Below, piece by piece: positions 25,401 to 37,094 of a stretch of 64,000 nt of DNA (positions within the stretch are counted from its first letter, which is position 1; each line of letters opens with the position of its first letter). The translations under genes and the position numbers were made by a program. The stretch comes from Timema cristinae (Eukaryota; Arthropoda; Insecta; Phasmatodea; Timematidae): NCBI GenBank assembly GCA_039000515.1, contig JBCFYV010011172.1, positions 73,233,941-73,297,940 on the forward strand, in the 5' to 3' direction. The notes beneath the pieces were generated by a model. That model was not told where the DNA came from and ran no database searches. It saw only the letters and a list, made by a program, of their open reading frames with translations.

Positions 25401-27113
25401 AATTAAGAGTACAGTAGATATTCAGAAAACTTTATATTTTGGGTTCAACTAAAATATTTTTTCTTTCATTGGAATTAAAATTTTCTTTCAACAAACAACT
25501 CCCTGCGAATAATTTAAATTGTCATTCTTGTTTTCAGTTATTGTTTATTTGTCTAAAGGCCTACTTGAAAATGATGACTCAGAGGAGTCAGAAAGACAAG
25601 CATGGTCTTCCTTCACCTGATGCACCGGAATGAGCAGTAAAATAACTTTGGATTGGCTTTTTGACTATTTGTTTTAGTCCATCAGAAAAAAAAATCTGCT
25701 CATTTTTATGCACCTGTCTTATGTTAGTACATTGTAAATAACTGGATGAAATGCAGTAGTTTTAGTAAAAATAAATTAACAAAATTCTACATTTTGTTAA
25801 AGTAAAAATATATGAACAGAACCCACAATCAGTTGAAATCCCAACTGTGATTTCTGTGCCACTGATGGTTCACAATAAAATAAAACAAAACCATGAAAAA
25901 ACACAATAACAACCAAATAACCAACCCAAAACAATGCGAATGTGTTCAGTGTTGTGAGCTGTCACCGTCTGCTACTCAGAGTAAAACAAACCACTACAGG
26001 GCCAACACCCGCCACTCTGTAACTGGCATTTGACCACACAGCAATAATATATCTGCGATTATACTTGAGAAACCATTATGGCGAGTGACCGACAGGTCGT
26101 AAATACCTCCCCTCGGCACAACTGTCAGAACAAGAACCCGCATTAATGTATACTGAAAAGAGCAGTGTAAAATAAATACGAGTTTTAAAAGATGAAACTT
26201 GTCATTATAAAAATTTTAGTATGAAGACATTTTGTATCTTTGTAGTTTCATTTTTTTACCGCAGGCTCGGGCCCCACGACACAAGTCGCTGATTCACCCC
26301 CTTTGGGTGGCCCTGGTTGTTTGTACCCAGGGTGGCTACAAAACATATTTTACAAAATTCCCTGATTTTTCCAGTTAACATTTTTCAATTTCCCTATTTT
26401 TTCCCAGTTTTAATGGTGGATGATGACTTGTTTTATTTATAATTGGTCACATATTAAAAAAAGCTTGTATCTACTAAACATAAATGGTTTAATCAGTTAT
26501 TTTAACATTTTATTTTATTGTTATTATTGTTTGTTTTAGTGTTTGGTTGCAAAATTAATGGAATATTTTAGACAATTTTTTAATTCCCCAACTTTTCCTT
26601 ATTTTTAGTTAAATTCCCTGTTTTCCCTGTGATCCAAAAATTCCCTGACTTTTCTAGGTTTTCCCTGTCTATACTTTATGAGTGCAACTGTAAGGTATTT
26701 GTGTTGGCCTGAGGATGCTGTGATTTGGTAAAGTTTATGAACATCTGGCATTATGGTTTTGTTTTCATAGTTATTAAAATTTTATTAAAACAAAACTCAA
26801 GACATTTAAAGTAAAAAAAAAATAGAATTTAGAAATCCCAATAGCACTAATATTTTTTTCAATGATAACATTTTTTACAAATATTTATTTAAATAAGCTG
26901 TAACAAATTATAGGATTAACATTTAAATATACCGAAAAAATAATCATTAAATGAGGACCGGGTCCTTTTTTAAAAAATAGGCAACTCTATAAATTCCCTG
27001 ATTATCTGGAGTGCCTCTGTTTATTTTATGTTCAGCCAGAGTTAAAGCATTAATTATAACCTTTTTTTTAACCAATACACACTATTTATCCAGAATGGAA
27101 GCAATCCTATAGT
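25401..27113. other. gene-free DNA with clustered TTCCCTG motifs
   Basis: There is no gene. At 25950-26300 the sequence is GC-richer and may be the outer part of the hAT relic to the left. From 26365 to 27000 short motifs AATTCCCTGA and TTTTCCCTG recur at least six times after ACCCAGGGTGGCTACAAAAC (26322 on), which looks like the subterminal part of a DNA transposon. I could not define its ends. Confidence 0.4.
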
Positions 27114-27777
27114 ACATTCATGACCTTAGTTTACTTGGATGACAGCTCAAAAAGTTACTAGAAAGAGTATTCCTATGCCAACAGCTGACATTTTGGATAA
27201 CTGCAATGAAAACATCTGTTAATATATGAATGTGATTGTTAACCACAGTAATTTAGGCCAATACTATTTATATATTTATTTGAGGTCAGGCACAAAGCTT
27301 ATTATGGTGTCTGATGAATTTAAATGTGATTGAACACGAAGGAAACAAGTTCTTTACAATGAAGCACCCACGCAGTGGATAAAAATATTTTATTCAGTTA
27401 AATATTTTAAAATACTATAAAATAATTTAATATATAAAAAAATTACAAGTATTTTCTCTTTTCCAAGTAAATAGGATGCCTGTATTAAAAGGTATTAATG
27501 TATGCACTATATAACACATCGTAGATAACATTTCAAAATGAATACGCACTTTTAATTATGTTTAAAATATTGTTTCGGATTGGGTAAAATGAAATGGTTA
27601 AAAGTAATGAAATAGTGTGATAAAACTTACATTTACATTATTTATTTAAATGTAAAATATAACAAGTAATTGAAAAACTTAATATGTATAACAAAAGTGA
27701 TGTTTTACAAGTATTGGCAACCTAAAACCTAAATATGATTTTTGAACTGTCATTCAGGTAAAAACCTATCATGAACA
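27114..27777 (-). mobile_element. MITE family M, copy D (inverted)
   Basis: One end reads ACATTCATGACCTTAGTTTA, then CTTGGATGACAGCTCAAAAA. The other, inverted, reads GTTCATGATAGGTTTTTACC, then TGAATGACAGTTCAAAAATC. Both match the ends of copies A-C. The interior matches in the opposite orientation, for example TTGTTAACCACAGTAATTTAG. About 660 bp, non-coding. Confidence 0.75.
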
Positions 27778-29401
27778 GACTACCTTGGCCACTCACAGTA
27801 TGGCCCTATCTTACAAACTGCAGCATAATGTAACTTGTTAAGGTAAGCTTGCTACAATACAGGAGAGACAAATACAGCAGATGTATGACTATGCAGTGTC
27901 GCATGATTTTTAATTATTTAATAAAATTTCAATTTAGGGCTTCACTATATGCTACATTATAACTGTACAGCGATGCACAAGCCAGTAAAACTGAAGGTGT
28001 GGATGAAAATTCTAACATTAAATGTAAACATAATTTTGAATTAAACTGTACATAACATAAAACTGACAAAAGTGCAAACTTATAATTGAATATAAGTGAC
28101 AACATGTACTTATAACAACAATAACAAAGTTGTTGGGGTGTACTTTTTCAATGTCTACTTTTGAGGCAAAGCATACTGGGGAGTTTATCCGGGCCAATGT
28201 TTTTCCTTACCATTCAGGATAATGATATCTAGTATTTTTTATACTTGGTATATAAATCTGTCAAGCCAGACAATTTAAAGCTTAAAATATGAGGTACTTG
28301 CTGATCCCTACTAGTTACCAGCACACATATTGTGCCAAATTCCAAGTTTTCTTTGAAACTGTTCAATGTTTCATCTTGAAAGAAAATGGCAGTACTTTTA
28401 AGAATACTTTAAAATAGCTTATTTAATTATTTTGAAACAAAGATTCAAACTAAATTTATAATCATCATTTGAAATAACATTACTAAATAATTCCATTTGT
28501 ACACTTTCAAATCCATATAGCAGGTTATTTATTAAAATGTTTTGTCCTGAAGGCCAACAAAACACATAACTTTGGAACATATTTATGTTGGAAAGTGAAA
28601 ATGTATTATTTTTTATTAACGTGAGCTCAATGGATTTAGACACACAAAAAAAAAAGTTGACGAGTTTTATGAAACAGCCTAGTACTTAGATTCTTCCAAT
28701 AATTCCTTGGTGTTCTTCCCAATCAATTATGTGCGTTATGAAGTTAAAATTAAATTGTATGTAAATAGAATTTTTTATTACATAGATAGTAATTATTTCA
28801 ATTAAAATTTGACCCATCAAAAGTGTAATTAGTTTTCTTAATATACTCATAAGACTTGACTAAATAATTAAACCCCAGTTTGAGCTTAAGGTTTTCATTG
28901 GTCTGTAAAAAACCTGATGTATTAGAAAAAATTTTACTATATATTCAGATAGAACTATATTTGGAAACCAATAATAAGCTCCAGAAACAATAATGTTTTA
29001 AGAGCATTTTAATCTTTTAAAATCCAGTTTCAAAGGTTACTGTGAATTTATAAAAAAAAATTTGTACCTATCACAATTCAAAACCCAAATGATTTTTAAA
29101 AACAACATGAAAATGACAAAACTTTCAAGTAATAATCAACATCCAGTTTCCATTGCACTACATATTTGAGTAACAGCAGCTGAGCAGCTAACTTGCAGCG
29201 CCTGGTAGTTCTTGGTGATTTGAGGGTCAGTATTGTCAGAAGGGCAGGGGTGGGGGGTGGGGGGAGACTATGTAGCCTTTTTTGTTTCCAAGTGGAGGGC
29301 ATTGAAGCAGCTAGTAAGTAGCATCAAGAGAATGACGTGTTAGACCATACGGCCACCAAAGTGGATTTTATCGTTGTTAAAAATGTTTATACCTATATTC
29401 C
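27778..29401. other. gene-free AT-rich DNA
   Basis: No gene or element that I can define. A G-rich stretch (GGGGTGGGGGGTGGGGGG) at 29247-29264 is a possible G-quadruplex-like tract. Confidence 0.5.
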
Positions 29402-30168
29402 GTTCATGATAGGTATTTACCTGGATGACAGTTCGAAAATCATTTGTTTAGGTTTTGGGTTGCCAACACTTGTAAAAGATCACAGTTTTGTTATAAATGT
29501 AAAGATCTTTAATTTACCTGTTATATATGACATTTAGAATAACATAAGCTTAAGTTTTCTCATACTATTGCATTTTTTTAAATAATTTCTTTTTATCCAA
29601 CTCGAAACAATATTTTAAACATAATTAAAAGTACTTATTTTTAGTTTTGAAAAGTTACTGAATTTGTGTAATATAGTGCACACATCAATATCTTTTAATA
29701 CAGGTATCGTATTTACTTGGAAAAGAGAAAATTGTTGTCATTTTTTTTACATACAATAAATGATTTTATGATTATTTTATCTTATTTTGAAATATTTAAC
29801 TGAATAAAATATTTTCATCAACTGCGTGTCTGCATCATTGAAAAAAACTTGTTTACCGTTATGTTCAATCATATAGTTTAAATTCGTTAGTCGCCATTTT
29901 AAAGATATGTCAGAAGTTTTTGTGAAAGTGGTGTTAATATTTTTTTAAGGGGAATAAAACTAAAAATAAAGTGTGTGTCTGACTTCAAATAAATGTATAA
30001 ATAATATTGGCCTAAATTACTGTGGTTAACTATCACATTAATATATTACCATCTGTTTTCATTAGTCATCCAAAGTGATAGATGTCAGCTGTTGGCGTAT
30101 TGTTATATTAGGGATTACTTCTAGTAACATTTTGAGCTGTCATCCAGGTAAACTTAGCTCGTGAATGA
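29402..30168 (+). mobile_element. MITE family M, copy A
   Basis: About 770 bp. The left end is CGTTCATGATAGGTATTTACC followed by GGATGACAGTTCGAAAATC. The inverse of the right end is TCATTCACGAGCTAAGTTTACC followed by GGATGACAGCTC. Copies B, C, D and E share the interior, including TTTAGGTTTTGGGTTGCCAAC and GGTTAACTATCACATTAATA. No long open frame. The superfamily is not assigned because no target duplication is clear. Confidence 0.8.
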
Positions 30169-30194
30169 CTTTTTTTCACTGTGCACATGAGCTA

Positions 30195-30315
30195 AATGTT
30201 AATTTCATGTAGTCTGGTTGGCTGAGGACAAGGTTGGTGTTTGAAATTAATGGTTTGGTATGTGATTCTTTATAAATGATTTCCTACCCTTCCTCTAAAT
30301 TCTACCTTATTAATA
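30195..30315 (+). mobile_element. SINE family 1, strongly degraded
   Basis: GTGTTTGAAATTAATGG stands at the B-box position, followed by TTTCCTACCCTTCCTCTAAA, corresponding to the family body. Assignment is tentative. Confidence 0.4.
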
Positions 30316-31034
30316 TTCTGAAACTAGCGCTGTATGTTTGGACAAATTTTTGCCCCTCCTGGCTTTTTTTTTTTTTGTAGTATGGTATATAATATAAGAA
30401 TATATCTCTAAGTATAAACTAAAAATGGTTATAAAGGTGTTCAGTGCTTGATTCAAAGTGTCGCGGTCACTTGGTCGACTAAAGAACCAAGGTAAAACAC
30501 AGTAACTTATTAAGTCATTTGTAATGTATTATCAGTCACACAATGAGTCAAAGAAAAAAAAAATTGTAAGTTGTAAATGAGTTCAAGTATATGGGAGAGG
30601 AAGTTTGAATGGTTGCTACTCGCCTCCTTCTATCCTCAAAACTACCAGCGTCAATGAAATATTGAAAATCTGTCACTAGAGTTCAGTGACAAAGGGTATT
30701 AACAACAACCTTTGAGGAGCGACATAACCCTACCTCTCGAGGGTTTCTAGCACCACATGGGTCAATTGTTTCAAAATAGAGGGGAAAGCTCACTAAACAT
30801 AAAACTATTTTATTTGTTCAACATTATGTGAATGAGGTATGACCATTTTTCAGACCTCTTCAACACCCTTAAAGGACAGCGTAGCTGACTGTTATGAATA
30901 ATTAAATGCATAAAGTGGAAAACGTAAAAATGATACAATAAGTGTTAAGAGCATTTGTTTTGATGTAATAATCTAGTTGAACTCCTTGTCGCTGCAAAAA
31001 ATTGTTTTGGTATAATAGATCGATTGAAGTCATT

Positions 31035-31175
31035 GACAGACCACATCAGTAGGTTTTATAGTAATGTGGTTTTGGATTTGAGTCCTGGCTAGGAATACCA
31101 AAGCTGATTTTTCCTAGGTGCTTTCACAATCCTTCACACAAATGTGGGTATATTTCCTTTAAATTCCAACTTCCT
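31035..31175 (+). mobile_element. SINE family 1, degraded
   Basis: TTGGATTTGAGTCCTGGCTAGG has the B-box spacing, then TGATTTTTCCTAGGTGC and CACAAATGTGGGTATATTTCC match the body. The tail is lost. Confidence 0.5.
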
Positions 31176-31346
31176 AATTTATACTCTAGTAGTGAACATA
31201 TATTTACATTTAAAAAAATCTAAAGGTAAAGTATTATGAAAGAACATAGAAAATTATCTATAAGCAAAATCTTGATCTATGTTCTTTCACAAGGTCAGAT
31301 TAATTCAGGGTGTTTATTGTTTATAAAAATTAAAACAAAAGTTGAA

Positions 31347-31360
31347 CCCCCCCCCCCCCC
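31347..31360. repeat. poly-C run of 14
   Basis: Fourteen consecutive C residues, rare in this AT-rich DNA. The exact length is prone to sequencing error. Confidence 0.8.
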
Positions 31361-31779
31361 TAAATTTGAGACAAAAACTTCACATTTTGTACAACTCTGA
31401 ATAGGTTAGGGTTCCCATTCATCCCATTTTTTGATAAAATGTCCCGCTTTTTAAGTGTCCTTCCTGAAAAAAAATTGTGGGTAATGAATTTTTTTTTTTT
31501 TAAATAACCATGTAACATTGTTGACCAATTTTTAAAACACTGTTGGCAATACTCATAGTGATGCTCTTCTTTTTCGCCATGCTTCTGTTGGGAGTATGTG
31601 ACTTTATAACTTTCCGGTTACAAACATGACAGTGGTTGCTAAAGTTTGTAGAATATTATAATTTTTTATCTTTATTCCACCTGCGTAGTGCCATAATGTA
31701 AGTGCTGTATAAGTTAGTGATAATTTTATAAGCCAATTTTCCTTCATTAAAGGTATGAATGAAAATGTACAATACACTT

Positions 31780-32030
31780 TATAAACTCTAAATTTGCTTT
31801 TCACATGGTGGTCAGCCAAGAGGAAGTGGTTAACCACGTGAAAACAAAAAAACATAAAGGTGCTGTTTAAAGTAAGGCTTCCGACAAGCAGTATAGGTAG
31901 TTTCCTAAATTTGAGAACCCATGGAGTGAAAAAAGAGTTATCACTGGCAGCACAGGAAGCAACCTTAAATAACCACACGGTGCATGACCTCGACTTAAGT
32001 CCGTGAACTGGAAAACAGCCATCCAAATAT
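31780..32030 (+). pseudogene. hAT transposase N-terminal relic
   Basis: In broken plus-strand frames I read HMVVSQEEVVNHVKTKKHKG, then KASDKQYR, FPKFENPWSEK and other remnants. The core (H)xxxxEEVVNHVKTKKHK fits the C-terminal half of the zinc-finger module that opens many hAT transposases (xGGRxDIxxHxxTKKHK). Stops interrupt the frame. An open frame on the other strand over the same DNA (31604-32026) is a shadow without recognisable domains. Identity rests on pattern memory. Confidence 0.5.
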
Positions 32031-32937
32031 CAGAAGAAAAAAACTTCTTGAACAGGTCTATGAATCTGATAAATATTGATGGATTTTTCTAAAATATAAA
32101 CTTAAGATTCGGATGGACACCTACTATATAAGAACTATAAAGTTGTGCCGGCTATTGCTTAAAAAATATGCATAGTAAAAACATGCGGTTTTTTGCATTG
32201 CATTAAACTTGTAAATTTAAAATGAACTATATTAATAAAAAAGTTACAAGTTAATATTTACTTTTTTACAATAAGACGTAATTTCAATTAAATAATAATA
32301 ACATGAAATACAAGAATATAGTTTTGAAGTTATCATATTATTATAAGAATAAGATAATGTTCTATCATACACGACAAATATTTACAATACAATAACGGGC
32401 ACAAAATTTGATATTTTCAAATTAAATCATGTCTGAACTGTTGAAAAAGTTCAGTAGCTGCCTGGTAGAATGCTTTGTCCTCGGAAGCGCCTCCCCCTCT
32501 CCTCCCCAACCCTCTTTGGCATTCCCTATCTTTTCATTATTATTTTTTTTGTAAGCCATGCTACTCCCCCTTCCCTTCCAACATTTATTTCTCCTTCAGG
32601 TAAAACCCTGGTCTGGACACTAACTGTCTGTCACCTTGTTACTACTATTACCTCCAAACCTAAGTTTTTGAAAAGGTTCCTCTTGATGTATTTGCATGAT
32701 CTATGTTAAAAGTTTATTTATAGAGTAGGCTTGATTCTGTTTACCTTATCAATAATTTGTGTAACAATCCACAGTGTTTCTTTGATTAGATACAAACTTT
32801 TTGTATAGAAATTATGTTTTTTCGCCCCTAGGCGATACTCCAGCAATGGAAATAGAAAGTCTGTGTTACACAGCAGGAAACCAGCTAAAAAATATTAAAA
32901 CACTTTGAGAAACACTACCAAAGCAAAAAGCGAGTTA

Positions 32938-33075
32938 TTATTATTATTAGCACCGCGTCTTACTACCCATTCGGGTTGTACGCACTTACACTAATGTGTA
33001 ATGGTAGGGTGATTGTAAGATGAAATGAAGGACCTACAGTTTAAAGTGGAATCCGAACCACAGAGAGGCCTGGCT
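32938..33075 (-). mobile_element. SINE family 2, 5'-truncated copy with 13-bp TSD
   Basis: It is flanked by AAAAAGCGAGTTA on both sides (32925-32937 and 33076-33088), an exact 13-bp duplication. It carries only the 3' part of family 2: the body up to GGCCTCTCTGTGGTTCGGAT on the minus strand, through the tail CCGAATGGGTAGTAAGACGC and GGTGCTAATAATAATAA. Truncation at the 5' end with a target duplication is the mark of target-primed reverse transcription. Confidence 0.88.
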
Positions 33076-33146
33076 AAAAAGCGAGTTAAAAAATACCTAT
33101 TTTGTTACTTTTTTGTTTAGTGTTGGTGTTTGTAACATATATATTA

Positions 33147-33350
33147 CCCGCACCAGTGGTTGAGTAGAATAATATGCTAGTATAGCATTGCACTCTATCG
33201 CTGTTGTCGGTGAGGTTGAGGTTCAAATCTCGTCCGGGTGAATTAGAGGGGCTTATCACATGTAATTTATCAGTGGTTTGCCATCCTCTCTATGCGCTAA
33301 TGCAGGATCACTTCCTCTCAACTACCTTGGTAACCAAAACGAAAGATATA
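33147..33350 (+). mobile_element. SINE family 1
   Basis: It starts CCCGCACCAGTGGTTGAGTA, has a B box GGTTCAAATCTCGTCCGGGTGAA in part, and the body with GTTTGCCATCCTCTCTATGC and CACTTCCTCTCAACTACCTT. The common tail is missing at the 3' end. Confidence 0.75.
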
Positions 33351-33826
33351 AATAATAGTTTGTGGGTCATTTATAAAGGATATTGTATTTTAATTATAAA
33401 TGTTTGACAAAAAAAAAAAAAAAAAATCCAACAATATTATTTCCAATATGCCCCACACGTTCGGTTAATCGACTAAAATTATACAAACATTATTATATGG
33501 AATAGGTTAATTATATAAAATAGTATGTAATAAATTAGTTTTAGGGTTATTTTGTCATTAAATCTAAATATATCCCCGAATATCATGTGAATTTCTTGGA
33601 TGTGATTACGAATACAGATTGGGGGCGGAGGTGGATGTTATTTTCAACATTTGCGCCGGGTTTACTGAGCAATAATGTTTGCTTGCATTTGACAATTTAT
33701 TTTAAGACATAGTCCCAATAAGTATTTAGTAGCTCACATGATAATAAAGTGTGTAGGTTACTTTTGTTAACATTTTAAGCTATTGCTATAATGACACTAA
33801 ATTTAACAAGTTATGTTTATTTAGGA

Positions 33827-34080
33827 TTCGGATGGATACCTACTTTAATATGAGGTTGATTTTGTCTACTGTACCCCACGAAAAAAAAAACCTAGCAATA
33901 ACATACAGTTTTTTCATTCAATTTAACTTGTAAACGGAATATGAATGATTGCACTAAAAAAAATGCAATTTAATATCTACTTTAATACAAGATAGGGGCC
34001 TATATAATTTTATTTAAAAATAAATAAAACTTTAAATACAAAATGATAGTTCAAAATTAGCATTTTGCTTTGACAGTAGT
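33827..34080 (+). repeat. second copy of the 32106 left-end sequence
   Basis: GATTCGGATGGATACCTACT repeats the left end at 32106 with one change, and the following 230 bp align with 32106-32340 at lower identity (tracts such as AACTTGTAAA and ACAAG). It is in direct orientation to the first. It lacks an adjacent TTAA. It may be an older copy nested in the element or a tandem duplication. Confidence 0.55.
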
Positions 34081-35179
34081 GGATTTTCTACACACAAGAC
34101 AGTCAAATTATAATGCATTAGTCTAGTAACTTGACACTATGGGGATGGAAGGGGTGAAAAAGGAGAGACTAGACGAAGAGACAAAGAATTTTTTGTTGTT
34201 GTTAAAAGCTTTATTTATGAAATGTCAAGATTAATAAATTAAAATGTCCCACTAGTGGACCAAATTCAACCTTCTAGATATTGGGAAGTGAGTTAAATAA
34301 GGACTCTGGTCCACTCAACAAACGGCCATTTCCTGAATGCATAAACAATTTGGTCATAAAACAATTGATATAACATTCTCTATCAGACATTATCCTTAGA
34401 CAATGTCACTGCATTTTATATTATAGGCCTCTGTATAGGACAACTTGTTTAATGTATTAGTGTATAAATGTACAATGTACATGGTCCCCAAAGGAAAACA
34501 AAACAAGTATACCAGTGAGTGTATGTCCCCACCCCTTACTATCCCTAAGAACTTCATGACCTTGATCGCTGGTGTGGGTGGAGGGGGTCTACGTTCCTTC
34601 GTTGGAGGATATGACTTTCATGTTTAATTTTTTCACACTTCATTTAATTTATCCATTATTTCTCCTTCACTCTCACCAAGCCATGCCCTCTCAATGAACT
34701 TGCATTTACTGTCTTTTTTATTTTATTTAAAATAATTAGTTTAAAGTTACTTTAATTATAGTGTTTTACGTAAAAGGCCTCTTATGGGTCGACATGTAGT
34801 TAAAGCTTCATAATAAATAGTTATTTTAAACACTTTATGGTATGTTTTCTAACAATAAAGCATAGTTGAAATATGTTACTATAATGCCAACTATTGCTTC
34901 ATTATTTAAACAACTTTTGCCAGGGTCTTTGGTACCTTCTATTCTTTCCTCCATCATTGCTCATTTAATCACAGGTTGAGAATTTACCAGTTGAGGAGAG
35001 AAGTAACAAACAAATTATGTTTTTACTATGGAATCTGAAGAAAAAATATGTTTGTTTAGAATAGTAATTTTTTTTAGTCTATAAACAATGTTTCAGTATG
35101 CTCATTTTAAACTTATCCAAGATGAATGCTATTTTTTTTAAAAGTTAGATTACTTAATCTAGTATTGAATAACAGTATA

Positions 35180-35432
35180 CCCGCCTCGGTGACATAGTTG
35201 GCTAACGCGCTAGTCATGTTGAGCTCAACCGCCAAGGACGGGTAGATTGAGGTTCGAATCTCGGTCGGGTGAACTGAGGGTGACTTTTCCTAAATGGTTT
35301 TCCACTCTCCCTCCACGCAAATGTGGGTTTACTTCCTCTAATTCAACCTTCACAATTCCCAATCCATTAGCGTAATTAGTACTTCAAGCGTATAAACCGA
35401 ACAGGTAGTAAGACGCGGTGCTAAATAATAAC
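35180..35432 (+). mobile_element. SINE family 1, best preserved plus-strand copy
   Basis: Head: CCCGCCTCGGTGACATAGTT, then GGCTAACGCGCTAGTC (A-box-like). B box: GAGGTTCGAATCTCGGTCGG. Body: TTTTCCACTCTCCCTCCACG and CTTCCTCTAATTCAACCTTC. Tail: GCGTATAAACCGAACAGGTA, GTAAGACGCGGTGC, then TAAATAATAA. Such a tRNA-derived head with internal polymerase III boxes defines a SINE. It is used here as the family reference. Confidence 0.9.
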
Positions 35433-35744
35433 CCTATTGTTTTGAACTATCGGTTTTATTTCATGTTTTTGAAACAGTTTGAATGAAAAGTATAAAGTAT
35501 TGTCAGATTATTGCTTATTCTTTTTACAAAATATATATTTGAAGTGGTCCATTTTACAATTTCAAAATTCCCCCTCCTCCCTTTTAACATCTACAAATAC
35601 TAAAAGTGATTATTTAACGTACAGTTTCAATTCTAAAATATGTTCGAGTATATGAACTTTAATTTGATACTGGCTAAACTAGGGATACACACGCAACTTC
35701 CTTTTTAAATTGTTATTACTATGATAATATCGTGACTTTAGCGT

Positions 35745-35800
35745 TAGTGTGTATAGCCCGAATGGGTAGTAAGACATGTTTTTAATAATGATAATGATAT
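35745..35800 (+). repeat. isolated SINE tail remnant
   Basis: TAGTGTGTATAGCCCGAATG and GGTAGTAAGACATG correspond to the tail common to SINE families 1 and 2, followed by an AATAATGATAATGA repeat. No head is attached. Confidence 0.6.
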
Positions 35801-35975
35801 ACAGTGGGTAATATATAAACTAAATAAAAATGTCACCATTTATTGTAAATAATGATTTCCTTGGGTAACTCAAAAAAATTGTACTTAGGAATTGGAGCCC
35901 TTGTCCTTTGACTTGGGACGACATTCTAATAAAACACTGAGATTGCGGCTCAAAACTCCACACTATTCCTTAGAG

Positions 35976-36740
35976 CAGAGGTGGGCAAATTTCCTCCCCG
36001 AGGACCACATGGACATCTGTGAGGTCTCTAGCTGGCCGCATGTAACGTCTAAATTAACTAAATAATGAACTTTATTTTCACGCAAAATTGCATATATTAG
36101 TCATATAACCATATAGCTTTGATACAAAAAAAGTAGCAAATAAAATCTAATGTCATAACAAATAAAACTAAATATGTTATGTACTCATGTTGATACTTAG
36201 CCTACCAAATGTTGATTAATATCTACTCAAATTGCCATTGTTAATGGAATGTATGCAACTGTCCAAAATCCTGCACGAGTTTGTCGAAGTCAGGATTCAC
36301 CTTGTTCGTCCTAATTCGCAAAACATTTTGTAGATTTGAGTATGTTAAGAGAGACCTGTTCTTTGCTTTGTTAATATTCACGCATGAGAAAGTCTGTTCA
36401 TAAATATAGGTAGAAGCAAATAACACAAACATCTTTCTGGCAAACATTTTCAAATTACCAAACTTTTCTACAAGTGATGCATACAATTCAGTTAGTTTCA
36501 TATTCTTAAAAGTCTCCTTCAGAGCATTGTCTGCTTGAAGATTGATTAAATCAAACTGGAACTCATTTGATTTGCTCTTACACATGGAACATTATAATCG
36601 AGCTTGCTCACTTGTTCAAATGTTTAAAAACATGCACTGATTATCTATTTAATTTGACATTTTTGTTAGTAAAATCACAACAATTTTACAATTGCGTACG
36701 GCCCTCAAGCGGCCCATGGGCCGTACTTTATACACCACTG
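35976..36740 (-). mobile_element. internally deleted hAT element with 8-bp TSD
   Basis: The left end CAGAGGTGGGCAAATTTCC pairs with the inverse right end CAGTGGTGTATAAAG. The flanks CCTTAGAG (35968-35975) and CCTTAGAT (36741-36748) match 7 of 8. The 765 bp contain only the last part of a hAT transposase on the minus strand, so most of the gene is deleted. GGCCGTACGCAATTG and GAGGTCTCTAGCTGGCCGC are GC-rich subterminal blocks. Confidence 0.8.
36241..36585 (-). pseudogene. hAT transposase C-terminal dimerisation domain fragment
   Basis: The open frame (114 codons from an internal ATG, stop at 36241) covers the hAT C-terminal domain. It contains FQFDLINLQADNALKETFK, then KFGNLKMFARKMFVLFASTY, EQTFSCVNINKAKNRSLLTY and NLQNVLRIRTN. 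The order DLxxLQxxxxLKExF, F(P/G)NLxxFAxKMxxLFxSTYxxEQxFSxxNxxKxxxRSxLTxxxLxxxLRI is that of GTF2IRD2/ZBED5-type hAT proteins. Intact families run to over 500 residues; here the N-terminal zinc finger and most of the catalytic region are gone. The frame is open, so the deletion may be fairly recent. Confidence 0.82.
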
Positions 36741-37094
36741 CCTTAGATAGCATCATCATGATAGCTTTTCTTTAGTTTTGTAGTAAGCAACAAAATATAA
36801 AGGATTAGGGGTGGTGGTGGTGGCCTGGAGTAATTACACTCTGAAAGGGGAAGGGAGAGTATTAGAGGGGTGAGAGGGGTTGGTGTTGTTACTGCCCTAA
36901 CTACAGCAGGGCAGCTCCGGTGAGGTGTTAGCACATGGTACTACTTGGAGTAGAGATTTGCCAAACCTCGAGGTGTCCATCCGAATCTTAACTATAAATA
37001 ATGTGTATTTTTAAATGGGACATTTTTCTAATTAGGTTTGTGATTTATATTTATTTTTCAGAGTGGAATTAGTAGTAGTAATAATGTTTAAAAA

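Larger units (their letters stand above)
32106..36987. mobile_element. TTAA-flanked element with perfect 17-bp inverted repeats
   Basis: TTAA (32102-32105) is followed by GATTCGGATGGACACCT. The inverse copy AGGTGTCCATCCGAATC ends at 36987 and is followed by TTAA (36988-36991). TTAA duplication with short perfect inverted ends is the piggyBac signature. The 4.9 kb interior holds SINE copies, a hAT element (35976-36740) and a second left-end-like block (33827 on). I see no piggyBac transposase. The outer ends might belong to a shorter element that later acquired insertions, or to a compound unit. Confidence 0.6.

Noticed and set aside
31604..32026. 140-codon minus-strand open frame
   Set aside because: It is the shadow of a decayed hAT coding region on the plus strand, whose KTKKHK motif is recognisable there.
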